From: Candidatus Aalborgicola lynettensis
Lineage (GTDB): Bacteria > Pseudomonadota > Gammaproteobacteria > Burkholderiales > Burkholderiaceae_C
Length of the DNA stretch: 64,000 nt
Assembly: GCA_016719405.1 (NCBI GenBank)
Contig: JADJZE010000022.1
Span: 131,501 to 195,500 of the forward strand
Direction: 5' to 3'
The position numbers were made by a program, and so were the translations under genes. The notes under the pieces were generated by a model. The model did no database searches, was not told the origin of the DNA, and saw only the letters and a program-made list of their open reading frames with translations. Positions 36,103-44,693 of this stretch are shown piece by piece; positions within the stretch are counted from its first letter, which is position 1; every line of letters starts with the position of its first letter.

Positions 36103-36789
36103 ATGGGCATGCTGCTGGGCAGTTGCGCTTGGGCCGATGGCCTGATTCTGACCACCGAAGATGCCGCCCCCTACAACTACACGACCGACGGCGGGAAAAC
36201 CATTGTCGGCAGCGCCACGGAAGCCATTCACGAACTCTTCAAGCGCACCAAGATCAGCTACAAGATTACGCTGTACCCCTGGGTGCGCGCCTTGGAAATG
36301 GCCAAGTCCGAGAAAGACACCTGCGTCTACTCCACCACCCGAACCGAAGAGCGCGAGAAGCAGTTTGCCTGGGTGGGCCCGATTGCGCCCAACGACTGGG
36401 TGCTGTTTGCCAAGGCCGACAGCACCATCAAGCTGGCATCGCTGGACGACGCAAAGAAGTACAAGGTGGGCGGCTACCGGGGCGATGCGGTCACGCTGTA
36501 CCTGCAGGAGCAGAAGTTTGTGATGGATGAGGCCGCCAATGACGACCAGACGGCACAAAAGCTGGAGGCCGGCCGTATTGACCTGTGGGCCACCGGCAAT
36601 CTGGGCGGGCCCTTTGTTGCCAACAAGATGAAGACCAAAATCAAACCGCTATTGACCTTCAAAAAAACCGAGTTGTACCTGGCATGCAACAAGGGGGTTG
36701 CACCGGACACCATCAACCAACTCAATGCCACCTTGCAGGCCATGGTAAAAGACGGCACCATGGAGAAAATCACCAAGAAATACCAGTGA
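36103..36789 (+). CDS. Periplasmic substrate-binding protein (SBP_bac_3-like), start probably frameshifted
   Basis: 229 residues from the first in-frame ATG. A better start, ATG at 36086 with AAGGA before it, is out of frame by one base: adding an A to the A5 run at 36089-36093 gives MKKLLCMGMLLGSCAWADG, a normal signal peptide that mirrors the tandem copy. The mature chain has ILTTEDAAPYNYTTDGGKTI, YPWVRALEMAKSEKDTCVYS and VGGYRGDAVTLYL, the layout of PBPb-type binding proteins. The ligand is unknown. No permease gene is adjacent, so it may serve the nearby chemoreceptor or kinase rather than transport. Confidence 0.75.
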   Translation: MGMLLGSCAWADGLILTTEDAAPYNYTTDGGKTIVGSATEAIHELFKRTKISYKITLYPWVRALEMAKSEKDTCVYSTTRTEEREKQFAWVGPIAPNDWVLFAKADSTIKLASLDDAKKYKVGGYRGDAVTLYLQEQKFVMDEAANDDQTAQKLEAGRIDLWATGNLGGPFVANKMKTKIKPLLTFKKTELYLACNKGVAPDTINQLNATLQAMVKDGTMEKITKKYQ

Positions 36790-36839
36790 TATAGCCGTGC
36801 CTGGGGCACAAAAGTAGGCCGCACCGTGCAGGAGGGCAT

Positions 36840-37543
36840 ATGAAAAGATTGTTGTGTATTGGCGCGCTGCTGGGCCATTGCGCGTGGGCCGATGGCCTGC
36901 TGCTGACCACCGAAGACGCGCCCCCTACAACTACACCACCGACGGCGGGCAGACCATTGTCGGCAGTGCGACGGAGGCGGTGCACGAGTTGTTCAGGCGC
37001 GCCAATATCCGCTACCAGATTGTCATGTACCCGTGGGTGCGGGCGATCAAAATGGCCGAGTCTGACAAAGACACCTGCGTTTACTCCACCACGCGCACCG
37101 AGGAGCGCGAAACAAAATTCCAGTGGGTGGGCCCGGTTGCCCCGGACAACTGGATGCTGTTTGCCAAAGCCGACAGCAGCATCCAACTGGCGTCGCTGGA
37201 CGATGCGCGCAAGTACAAGGTGGGGGGTTACCGGGGTGATTCGGTCACGCTGTACCTGCAGCAGCAAAAATTCGTCATCGATGAGGCCATCAACGACGAT
37301 CAAAACGCCAAGAAACTCGATGCCGGTCGCGTGGACCTGTGGGCAACTGGCATATTGACGGGGCCGTTTGTCGCCAACAAGATGAAGACCCGGGTCAAAC
37401 CCGTACTCAACATCAAAAAAGCCGAGTTGTACCTGGCCTGCAACAAGACTGTTGCGCCCGACACCATCCAGCAGCTCAACACCACCCTGAAGGCCATGGT
37501 GAAAGACGGCACCATGGAAAAAATCAACAAAAAGTACCAGTAG
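36840..37543 (+). pseudogene. Tandem paralogue of the preceding binding protein, one frameshift
   Basis: It starts well (AGGAGG, then MKRLLCIGALLGHCAWADGL with signal peptide) but goes out of frame after LLTTEDA, where one base is missing near 36918-36925. From PYNYTTDGGQTIVGSATEAV onward, the second frame is intact to the end (MVKDGTMEKINKKYQ). Over the mature part it is very close to the upstream gene, so the pair arose by tandem duplication. A one-base insertion would restore a protein of about 234 residues. It may be functional if the gap is a sequencing error. Confidence 0.75.
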
Positions 37544-37571
37544 CACGCCTGCCCCCGTAGGGGCGGGAGTC

Positions 37572-38243
37572 TCAAGGCTTGCGGGCGGCCTGACCGGTTT
37601 TTTGCATGACACACAACATACCCCCCGAGCCCAGCTGGATGACCGCGCCAATCTGTTGCAAGGTTTCGGGTGCCTGTGCCGAGACCGGCTCCACCCGGTA
37701 AATGTCGTGGGTCACTTCCAGCAATTTGGCCAGGCCATCGCGGCTGGCTTCAATGGCTTGCATGCGCTCGTAGCTGCGCAAAGACGTGATGACGGTGGTG
37801 AACAGTTTCTCCACCGTCAACTCGGACTTGGCTTTGTAGTCGTTGACATCAAAATCCACCACCACCTGGCTCTCCGGCGCCTGTCCGGGCTGCCCGGTTC
37901 GCAATACGATACGAACCAGGTCGTTGTGCAGTTCTTCGCGAATGCGCTTGGCCAGACGCAAACCCGCATCGTCGGTTTCCATCACCACGTCCAGCAGCAC
38001 CAGTGCAATGTCGGACTCCTGGGACAACTGGGCAAACCCTTGCTCGCCGGAATACGCAGACAGAATTTCCAGCCTGCGGCCCTTGAAAGTGACGTTACCC
38101 AACGCCAGGCGGGTGACCGCATGCACATCCGCCACATCGTCCACCACCAGCACCCGCCACGGTTTCAAGTCGGTCGTCGTGCCATCGGGCGCATGCTCTT
38201 CGGCAAGCCAGTCGGTGTCGTTCGGGTCGTTTTCATGGGTCAT
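37572..38243 (-). CDS. Receiver-domain protein, paralogue of the HD-GYP regulator without output domain
   Basis: 223 residues from the ATG at 38243 (MTHENDPNDTDWLAEEH). Receiver domain about 30-155 with VLVVDDVADVHAVTRLALGN and VLLDVVMETDDAG, then a start of the DUF3369 region (RSYERMQAIEASRDGLAKLL). It then ends after LCVMQKTGQAARKP, where the paralogue at 31-32.6 kb goes on to HD-GYP. It looks like a truncated duplicate, or a single-domain competitor for the same kinase. It is convergent with the tandem binding-protein genes and divergent from a third one. Confidence 0.88.
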   Translation of the reverse strand: MTHENDPNDTDWLAEEHAPDGTTTDLKPWRVLVVDDVADVHAVTRLALGNVTFKGRRLEILSAYSGEQGFAQLSQESDIALVLLDVVMETDDAGLRLAKRIREELHNDLVRIVLRTGQPGQAPESQVVVDFDVNDYKAKSELTVEKLFTTVITSLRSYERMQAIEASRDGLAKLLEVTHDIYRVEPVSAQAPETLQQIGAVIQLGSGGMLCVMQKTGQAARKP

Positions 38244-38445
38244 GCGGCCAGCATATGTCCAAACGCTTGACCATCCAAGTAATTTCTGTGGTGGTGCAGC
38301 AACCTGCAACAAACCCCCTCAGAGAACTTGCCAAACACCGTAAAAACACGCTACCCACGCAGGCGGTTTTGAACTATTCTGGATTGCCGTTTTATCGCGG
38401 TGGGTTGCACCATTTTTGCATCGATGTTTATCTAAAGGACACGCC

Positions 38446-39189
38446 ATGTTCAAATTCAAAAGTTGGATTTTTTGTTTGGCCCTGCTTTGCGCACTTCCCG
38501 CCATGGCCGCAGAGAAATGGAAAGTCACCTCGCTCGATTGGCAACCGTTTTCGGGCAAAACACTTCCCGAAGGTGGGGCCGGTATTGCCGTGCTGCGTGC
38601 TGCACTCAAGGCGGAGGGTATTGAATTGGTGGTGGAGTTTTTCCCCTGGACCCGTGCCATTGAAACCGCCAAGGAGCCTGGTTATGCAGGCATGTACCCT
38701 TCCTGGCCCGAGGATGTCCCCGCAGAAGGCTTCACCAAGTCACCGGTGCTGTTCCGCTCGGCAGTGGGGTTTGTAGAGCCCAAAGCCAAACCCCTGGTCT
38801 GGAACAAACTGGAAGACCTCAAGGGCAAAACCATTGGCACGGTGCAGGACTACGGCAACACACCTGAGTTCATGGCACTCATCAAGAATGGCACTATCAA
38901 GACCCAGGTGGTGGTGGATGACATTACCAATATCAAAAAGGTCTCTGCCGGGCGAATCGACGGTGCATTCATCGACTTGGCGAACCTGGACTATTTCCTG
39001 AAAAACGACGCCAAGGACATTGCCTCCACGGTGCAAGCCAACTCCAAGGTGCTCGACACCAAGGACCTGGTGCTGGGTCTGAACAACAAATTTGAAAACA
39101 AAAAGGCCGCAGAAATCATCAAACGCGGCATTGCCAAGATTGACGCGGAAAAAATCATCAAGGACTACATGGCCAAACACATCAAGTAG
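38446..39189 (+). CDS. Periplasmic substrate-binding protein, extracellular solute-binding family 3 type
   Basis: 247 residues. Signal peptide about 1-22 (MFKFKSWIFCLALLCALPAMAA), preceded by AAAGGA. The mature chain has VTSLDWQPFSGKTLPEGGAG, VEFFPWTRAIETAKEPGYAGMY, KLEDLKGKTIGTVQDYG and a late AEIIKRGIAKIDAEKIIKDY. This is the third binding protein of the cluster but is distinct in sequence from the tandem pair. No ABC permease or ATPase is nearby, which favours a sensory role with the adjacent kinase, receiver and chemoreceptor genes. Confidence 0.9.
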   Translation: MFKFKSWIFCLALLCALPAMAAEKWKVTSLDWQPFSGKTLPEGGAGIAVLRAALKAEGIELVVEFFPWTRAIETAKEPGYAGMYPSWPEDVPAEGFTKSPVLFRSAVGFVEPKAKPLVWNKLEDLKGKTIGTVQDYGNTPEFMALIKNGTIKTQVVVDDITNIKKVSAGRIDGAFIDLANLDYFLKNDAKDIASTVQANSKVLDTKDLVLGLNNKFENKKAAEIIKRGIAKIDAEKIIKDYMAKHIK

Positions 39190-39191
39190 CA

Positions 39192-40301
39192 CTACCCTCC
39201 CGGCGCTGTGCGCTCCCCCCTGCGCTGGGCGGAAGGGGCTGCGCACAGCCCGCACACGTGCAAGGCAAGGCGGTGCAGGGCCTGCCAGCCGGTGCTGGGC
39301 CAGTCGGGCTGTTTCAGTCCTTTAACAATGCCATCCACCACGTGCGCGGCGTGCAGCAACTCGGTCAACACCGCATCGCTGAGCTTGGGTAGCACGCGCT
39401 CAAACAGGCGCTCCCGCGGCCCCCAGATGCGCTGATCGCGCAGGGCCATGGGCAAGGGCTTGCCCGCGTTCATGGCGTCTTTCACCCGTTTCAAAGCCCG
39501 AATATCTTCGCTCAAGGTGTAGTGCACCAGCACTTCGGCCTCGCCCTCGGCCTGCAGGCCATCGAGCATGCGCTGCACGCGCAGGGCCTGGCCCGCCAGC
39601 ACGGCCTCCGACAACTTGAACACGTCGTACCGCGCCACGTTCAGCACCGCACTCTCTACCTGCTCAAAGCGCAACACGCCCCCTTCACTGCCAGGGGTGA
39701 CGGGAAACAGCAGGCCCAGTTTTTGGATTTCCTGGTGCGCGGCCAGCAGGTTGCCTTCGACCCGGTCGGCAAAAAACTGCAGGGTGCGCAGCCCTTCATC
39801 ACCGGCCGCCACGCGTTGCCCCTGCGCTGCCAAGCGCTGGGCGATCCACTGTGGCAACGCCTGGCGCTCGACCGGCTCTACCTGCAAGGTGATGCCAAAA
39901 CTCTCCAGTGCCGCAAACCATGCTGCCGATTTGGTCGGTTTGTCCAGTCGCGGCAACATCACCAAGGTGAGTGTGCTGTCGTTACCCTGCGCGGCCTGGG
40001 CCAGCTGTTGCAGAGCAGCGCTACCGTCTTTGCCGGGTTTGCCGGAAGGGATGCGAATTTCGACGATTTGCTTGTCGGCAAACAGGCTCAGGGAGCCGCC
40101 TGCAGCCAGCACCTCGCTCCAGTCAAAGTGGGCACCGGCGACCGTGTGCGATGTGCGTTCGGTATAGCCCTGTAGGCGCGCACTGGCGCGAATGGCATCC
40201 AGCGCCTCCTGCACCAGCAGCGGCTCGTCGCCATGCAGCGTGTACAGACTTTTAAGCCCGCGCTGCAGGTGGTTGGCAAGTTGGTTGGCGGCGATTTGCA
40301 T
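39192..40301 (-). CDS. holA: DNA polymerase III delta subunit
   Basis: 369 residues from the ATG at 40301 (MQIAANQLANHLQRGLKSLY). Clamp-loader delta features: LYTLHGDEPLLVQEALDAIR, LSLFADKQIVEIRIPSGKPG, and EGNLLAAHQEIQKLGLL. Delta opens the beta clamp during clamp loading. It is the last gene of the dapB-to-holA run; here an Lrp/AsnC regulator gene lies between lptE and holA. Confidence 0.95.
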   Translation of the reverse strand: MQIAANQLANHLQRGLKSLYTLHGDEPLLVQEALDAIRASARLQGYTERTSHTVAGAHFDWSEVLAAGGSLSLFADKQIVEIRIPSGKPGKDGSAALQQLAQAAQGNDSTLTLVMLPRLDKPTKSAAWFAALESFGITLQVEPVERQALPQWIAQRLAAQGQRVAAGDEGLRTLQFFADRVEGNLLAAHQEIQKLGLLFPVTPGSEGGVLRFEQVESAVLNVARYDVFKLSEAVLAGQALRVQRMLDGLQAEGEAEVLVHYTLSEDIRALKRVKDAMNAGKPLPMALRDQRIWGPRERLFERVLPKLSDAVLTELLHAAHVVDGIVKGLKQPDWPSTGWQALHRLALHVCGLCAAPSAQRRGERTAPGG

Positions 40302-40362
40302 AGGCGGTGAGTGTAGTCTTGCACGCTGGGCCGGTTCGCGGCCGGGCGCACAGGCAAATAAC

Positions 40363-40788
40363 TCAGGACAGCCTGAACGTTTCCAGGTGGATGCTGGTTT
40401 CGGTGTTGCTGATGCCCTTGAGCAGGCGAATGCGCTCCAGCACCTTGGCCAGCTCTTGCAAAGACGCGGCGCGCAATTCGGCCAGCAGATCCCAACGGCC
40501 ATTGGTGTCGTGCAGGGAGGCCACACCGGGCTCGCCCAGCAGGTTGGCAATCACGGTGCGGGTCTGGTTGCCTTCTACGGCAATGCTCATCCAGGCCTTG
40601 ATGGCGTTGTGCTGCACGTCCGGGCGCAAGCGCACGGTGTAGCCCACAATCACACCCTCGTCTTCCAGGCGGCGGATGCGGTTGCTCACCGTGCCGCGCG
40701 ACACATCGAGCTTTTGCGCCAGCGCCGCTACCGACAGGCGTGCATCCTGGCGCAGCAGCGAGAGCAGGTGGTGGTCGGTTTCGTCCAT
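40363..40788 (-). CDS. Lrp/AsnC-family transcriptional regulator
   Basis: 141 residues. N-terminal helix-turn-helix (DETDHHLLSLLRQDARLSVAALAQKLDVSRGTVSNRIRRLE) and a C-terminal AsnC/RAM ligand domain (VEGNQTRTVIANLLGEPGVASLHDTNGRWDLLAEL). These are feast/famine regulators that usually bind amino acids. The target and ligand are unknown. It lies on the same strand between lptE and holA, with 12 nt to the lptE stop. Confidence 0.93.
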   Translation of the reverse strand: MDETDHHLLSLLRQDARLSVAALAQKLDVSRGTVSNRIRRLEDEGVIVGYTVRLRPDVQHNAIKAWMSIAVEGNQTRTVIANLLGEPGVASLHDTNGRWDLLAELRAASLQELAKVLERIRLLKGISNTETSIHLETFRLS

Positions 40789-40800
40789 GGTGGCAATGGA

Positions 40801-41313
40801 TTAGTCGATTTGCTTGACCGCCGCCAAGCGGCGCAGCAACTGCTGGACGATGTCGTTTTGCATATCACGGTACAGCAGCACTTCTTCGGCCTCTTTGGCC
40901 AGTACGGCCGACTCGTTGAAGGCAATGTCGCGCTGCTGGGTAATTTCCACCGGTGCAATCAGCTCGTTACCCTGGGGTGTGCGCAAACGGAATTTGACCC
41001 GAATTTTGAGTTGAAACTCGCGCACCTGCCCACTGGCATTGACACCCACCACGGTTTTTTCGCGCAGGTCGTGCAAGACGTCCAGAATCACCTGGGGGGG
41101 GGCAGCGCCCGCTTCGGGCTGCAGCGGCACAATGGCACTGCCAAAGTAGCGAATCACGTCGGTGGCCACCAGACCGCCCGTTTCCGGCGTAACCGCCACG
41201 GTCTGGAAGGCAAAGTGCTGGCTACTGCGCAGCTTGAAGCCGCAGCCGGTCAGGGCCGTGCCCAGCGCCCCTGCGCCCGCCCACTGCACAAAACCACGGC
41301 GATGCATGCCCAT
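40801..41313 (-). CDS. lptE: LPS-assembly lipoprotein LptE
   Basis: 170 residues. It has a lipoprotein signal with lipobox LTGC (cysteine near residue 24, ALTGCGFKLRSSQHF). The beta-sandwich chain includes GNELIAPVEITQQRDIAFNES and a helical end VLLYRDMQNDIVQQLLRRLAA, typical of LptE/RlpB. It plugs the LptD barrel that inserts LPS into the outer membrane. It starts 4 nt after the leuS stop, in the usual leuS-lptE-holA order. Confidence 0.93.
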   Translation of the reverse strand: MGMHRRGFVQWAGAGALGTALTGCGFKLRSSQHFAFQTVAVTPETGGLVATDVIRYFGSAIVPLQPEAGAAPPQVILDVLHDLREKTVVGVNASGQVREFQLKIRVKFRLRTPQGNELIAPVEITQQRDIAFNESAVLAKEAEEVLLYRDMQNDIVQQLLRRLAAVKQID

Positions 41314-41316
41314 GGC

Positions 41317-44142
41317 CTAGATAACCACATTGACCAGTCGGCCCGGCACCACAACGACCTTCTTGGCCGGGGCACCGGCTGCAAACTGCACAAAGGCATC
41401 GCAGGCCAGCGCGGCGGCCTCGATGGCCTCTTTGGTCGCACCCGCGGGCACCACCACCGAACCACGCAATTTGCCGTTGATTTGCAGCACCAGTTCCACT
41501 TCGTCTTGTACCAGGGCGGCAGGATCCACCTCCGGCCAGGGTGCATCGAGCAAATCGCCCTGCAACACGGCGTACCCCAACTCACTCCACAGTGCGTGGG
41601 CAATGTGGGGCGTGGCAGGGTACAGGCAACGCAGCAGAATGGAGAAGCCCTCGATTAACGCCACCAGCAAATCGGGCGCAGGTGGCGATGATTCGGCCGT
41701 GGACGCGCCTGCGCCGGAGGTGGTGGCGTGGCCCTCCAGCGCATTGATCATCTTCATGGCGCCCGACACCACGGTGTTGTATTGCATGCGCTGGTAGTCG
41801 TAGTCCACCTGCTTGAGCACGGTGTGCATCTCGCGGCGCAGCAGTTTGGCTTGCTTGCCAAACTCAATGCCTTTTAGGCCTCCTGCGCCCGCCAGATGCG
41901 CGCGAGCAGCTATCAAATCCATAGCAGACAACTTGACACCAAAGTTCCAGACCCGACGCAGAAAGCGGTAGCTGCCTTCCACCCCGGCGTCGTTCCACTC
42001 CAGCGTGGCTTCGGGCGGCGCGGTAAACATGGTGTACAGGCGCGCGGTGTCGGCACCGTATTGGGTAATCAGGTGCTGCGGATCGACGCCGTTGTTTTTG
42101 GACTTGGACATGGTGCCCACGCCCTCGTAGTCGATGGGGGTGCCCACAGGCAGCAGGCCGTCGCCGCTCTCGGCGGCGTTCTTGAGCTTGGCGCCCACCA
42201 CCTTGCCACCGCCATCGAGCACGTGCTCCACATCGTGCGGCCAAAAATAGTCTTTGCCACCCTTGTCGGCTTTGCGCGAGTAGATGTGGTTGAGCACCAT
42301 GCCCTGGGTCAGCAGCTTGGTAAAGGGCTCATCCACCTTGACCAGGCCCAGATCGCGCATGACCTTGGTCCAGAAGCGCGCGTACAGCAGGTGCAGGATG
42401 GCGTGTTCGATACCGCCGATGTACTGATCCATTCCGCTGCCGCCTTGGCCCCCGAGTGCCGCAGCGTTTTGGTCACGCATCCAGTAGTCGGTGCCGCCGG
42501 CCACCATGGCGTCGGCGTTTTTGGGGTCGCAGTAACGCATGTAGTACCACGAACTGTCCACAAAGGTGTCCATGGTGTCGGTCTCGCGCCGGGCAGCAGC
42601 GCCACACACCGGGCACACCACCCCGGCATGGAAACCTTCGTGTTTATGCAGCGGGTTTCCCGAGCCATCGGGCACGCAGTCTTGCGGCAACACCACAGGC
42701 AGGTCTTTTTCGGGCACCCGCACCGCGCCGTGTTCCGGACAATGGATGATGGGAATGGGCGTGCCCCAGTAGCGCTGGCGGCTCACGCCCCAGTCGCGCA
42801 GGCGCCAGGTGGTTTTTTTCTCTCCCAGGCCTTTGGCCTGCAGGGCGGCAGCCACTGCGTCCACGGCCTGCGCGTAGTTCAGGCCACTGAAAATGTCGGA
42901 ATTGACGGTTGCGCCGCACTGCTTGTCGCCGTACCAGTCTTGCCAGCGGTCATAGTCGTAGCTTTGACCGTCCACATGCACTACGTCATTGATGTCGATG
43001 TTGTACTTCTTGGCAAAGGCGAAATCGCGCTCGTCATGGGCTGGCACCCCCATGACCGCACCATCGCCATAACCCATCAGCACATAGTTACCCACCCACA
43101 CGTCCACCGGTTTGCCGGTAATGGGGTGCGTAACCTGCAGGCCGGTGGGCATGCCCAGCTTGTCTTTGACGGCCAGTTCCGCCTCGGTGGTACCACCGGC
43201 CTTGCATTCCTCGATGAATGCCGCCAAGCGCAGGTTGCCCTGGGCCGCGTGCACGGCCAAGGGGTGTTCTGGCGCCACGGCGCAGAAGGTGACGCCCATG
43301 ATGGTGTCGGCGCGGGTGGTGAACACATACATGCGGCCCGCCTCGCCTTCGGATGCGTCCACCGAATCGCCGACCAGCGTGCCATGGCTGTCCCGGATGT
43401 TGTGGGTGAAGGCAAAACGCACACCTTCACTCTTGCCAATCCAGTTTTCCTGCATCAGGCGCACCCGCTCGGGCCAACCGTGCAGAGTGGAGCGGGGATT
43501 GCCAATTTGGACGTGGTCCAGCAACTCTTGCGCGTAGTCGGTGATCTTGAGGTAGTAACCGGGAATTTCGCGCTTTTCGACCGTGGCACCGGTGCGCCAG
43601 CCTTTGCCGTCGATCACCTGCTCATTGGCCAGCACGGTCTGGTCCACCGGGTCCCAGTTGACGACCTGGGTCTTGCGGTAGGCGATGCCTTTTTCCAGCA
43701 TTTTCAGGAACAGCCACTGGTTCCACTTGTAGTACGCAGGATCACAGGTGGCAACCTCACGGCTCCAGTCAATCGCCAAGCCCATGGCCTGCATCTGGCC
43801 CTTCATATAGGCGATGTTCTCGTAAGTCCACTTGGCCGGGGGCACCTTGTTCTTCAGCGCGGCGTTTTCGGCCGGCAAACCAAACGCGTCCCAGCCCATG
43901 GGCATCAGGACGTTGTGCCCATTCATGCGCAGGTAGCGCGTGAGCATGTCGTTGATGGTGTAGTTGCGCACATGGCCCATGTGCAGCTTGCCACTGGGGT
44001 AAGGCAACATCGAACAGGCGTAAAACTTCTTTTTGGAGCCGTCTTCGCGCACCTGGTAGGCGGTGTGGCCGTTCCACAGGGGTTGTGCCCAATGGGCATG
44101 GGCGGCTTGTTCGATGTCCAGGTGTTGGTACTTGTCTTGCAT
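41317..44142 (-). CDS. leuS: Leucyl-tRNA synthetase with an in-frame repeat segment
   Basis: 941 residues, longer than the E. coli enzyme (860). Class I motifs are intact: LHMGHVRN (HIGH motif) near residue 55 and MSKSKNNGVDP (KMSKS). The editing domain is present (GVTFCAVAPEHPLA; MGVPAHDERDF). Within the anticodon-binding helical region, the sequence LSAMDLIAARAHLAGAGG coincides with a copy of the dispersed repeat (about 41872-41931) read in frame just after FLRRVWNFG. A Ser/Thr/Ala-rich loop (TTSGAGASTAESSPPA) is also extra. It charges tRNA-Leu and is essential, so the insertion must be tolerated. Confidence 0.97.
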   Translation of the reverse strand: MQDKYQHLDIEQAAHAHWAQPLWNGHTAYQVREDGSKKKFYACSMLPYPSGKLHMGHVRNYTINDMLTRYLRMNGHNVLMPMGWDAFGLPAENAALKNKVPPAKWTYENIAYMKGQMQAMGLAIDWSREVATCDPAYYKWNQWLFLKMLEKGIAYRKTQVVNWDPVDQTVLANEQVIDGKGWRTGATVEKREIPGYYLKITDYAQELLDHVQIGNPRSTLHGWPERVRLMQENWIGKSEGVRFAFTHNIRDSHGTLVGDSVDASEGEAGRMYVFTTRADTIMGVTFCAVAPEHPLAVHAAQGNLRLAAFIEECKAGGTTEAELAVKDKLGMPTGLQVTHPITGKPVDVWVGNYVLMGYGDGAVMGVPAHDERDFAFAKKYNIDINDVVHVDGQSYDYDRWQDWYGDKQCGATVNSDIFSGLNYAQAVDAVAAALQAKGLGEKKTTWRLRDWGVSRQRYWGTPIPIIHCPEHGAVRVPEKDLPVVLPQDCVPDGSGNPLHKHEGFHAGVVCPVCGAAARRETDTMDTFVDSSWYYMRYCDPKNADAMVAGGTDYWMRDQNAAALGGQGGSGMDQYIGGIEHAILHLLYARFWTKVMRDLGLVKVDEPFTKLLTQGMVLNHIYSRKADKGGKDYFWPHDVEHVLDGGGKVVGAKLKNAAESGDGLLPVGTPIDYEGVGTMSKSKNNGVDPQHLITQYGADTARLYTMFTAPPEATLEWNDAGVEGSYRFLRRVWNFGVKLSAMDLIAARAHLAGAGGLKGIEFGKQAKLLRREMHTVLKQVDYDYQRMQYNTVVSGAMKMINALEGHATTSGAGASTAESSPPAPDLLVALIEGFSILLRCLYPATPHIAHALWSELGYAVLQGDLLDAPWPEVDPAALVQDEVELVLQINGKLRGSVVVPAGATKEAIEAAALACDAFVQFAAGAPAKKVVVVPGRLVNVVI
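41872..41931 (-). repeat. Dispersed ~60-bp repeat, in-frame copy inside leuS
   Basis: On the minus strand it reads TCTGCTATGGATTTGATAGC, TGCTCGCGCGCATCTGGCG, GGCGCAGGAGGCC. It has the same polarity as leuS and is translated SAMDLIAARAHLAGAGG. The first half matches the srkA copy closely (ATTTGATAGCTGC); the second half is diverged. The outer edge near 41872 is approximate. Confidence 0.75.
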
Positions 44143-44264
44143 GGGTAATGGGGCAACCGTGCGGTTGCCAGGAGAAGTGCTTGTGGGGGATTTTAGGGGC
44201 AGCAGGCCACTGCGTCCGTGGCACCCAGAGGCTGCACGCTGCCGCCGGGGCCGACTGACCTGCT

Positions 44265-44693
44265 TTATGGGGCTGGCGCGCTACCGGGGTCGGCCACAAA
44301 ACCGATGCGGGTCAAACCCACCCGGTGTGCCAAGCCCATAAATTCCACCACCCGGCCATAGGGTACGGCGGTATCCGCCTTGAGCTGTACCTCGGTGTTG
44401 GGATTGTCCTGGGCCGTTTTCTCTAGGGCTTGGGCCAATGCCGCCGCATCCAGTGGCCGGTCGTTCACATAGACGGTGCCGGCCTTGTCAATCACCACCG
44501 CAATGGCGCGCGGCGCCTCGGTGGCTGTGGCCCCCTGCGTTTGCGGCAACTCCACTTTGACGGCGCTCACCATCAGGGGTGCGGTCAGGATAAAGATCAC
44601 CACCAGCACCAGCATCACGTCAACCAGTGGCGTGACGTTGATGTCACTCATAGGCTGCGATGCGGGGGTGCGCTCCAGGCGGCCGAAACTCAT
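44265..44693 (-). CDS. exbD: ExbD/TolR-family proton-channel partner
   Basis: 142 residues. One membrane helix carries the essential aspartate (NVTPLVDVMLVLVVIFILTAP), followed by a periplasmic domain ending MGLAHRVGLTRIGFVADPG. It forms the ion-driven motor with the ExbB/TolQ protein encoded just upstream (4-nt ATGA overlap). No tolA, tolB or pal gene is next to it, so ExbD is a better name than TolR, but the two cannot be told apart from sequence alone. Confidence 0.9.
   Translation of the reverse strand: MSFGRLERTPASQPMSDINVTPLVDVMLVLVVIFILTAPLMVSAVKVELPQTQGATATEAPRAIAVVIDKAGTVYVNDRPLDAAALAQALEKTAQDNPNTEVQLKADTAVPYGRVVEFMGLAHRVGLTRIGFVADPGSAPAP

Noticed and set aside
37548..37568. GC-rich hairpin GCCCC-CGTA-GGGGC between the tandem binding protein and the lone receiver gene
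   Set aside because: Short stem without T-tract; could help termination of convergent genes but is too weak to list.
41896..44148. A 750-codon frame antisense to leuS
   Set aside because: It is the shadow of a well-conserved synthetase gene.
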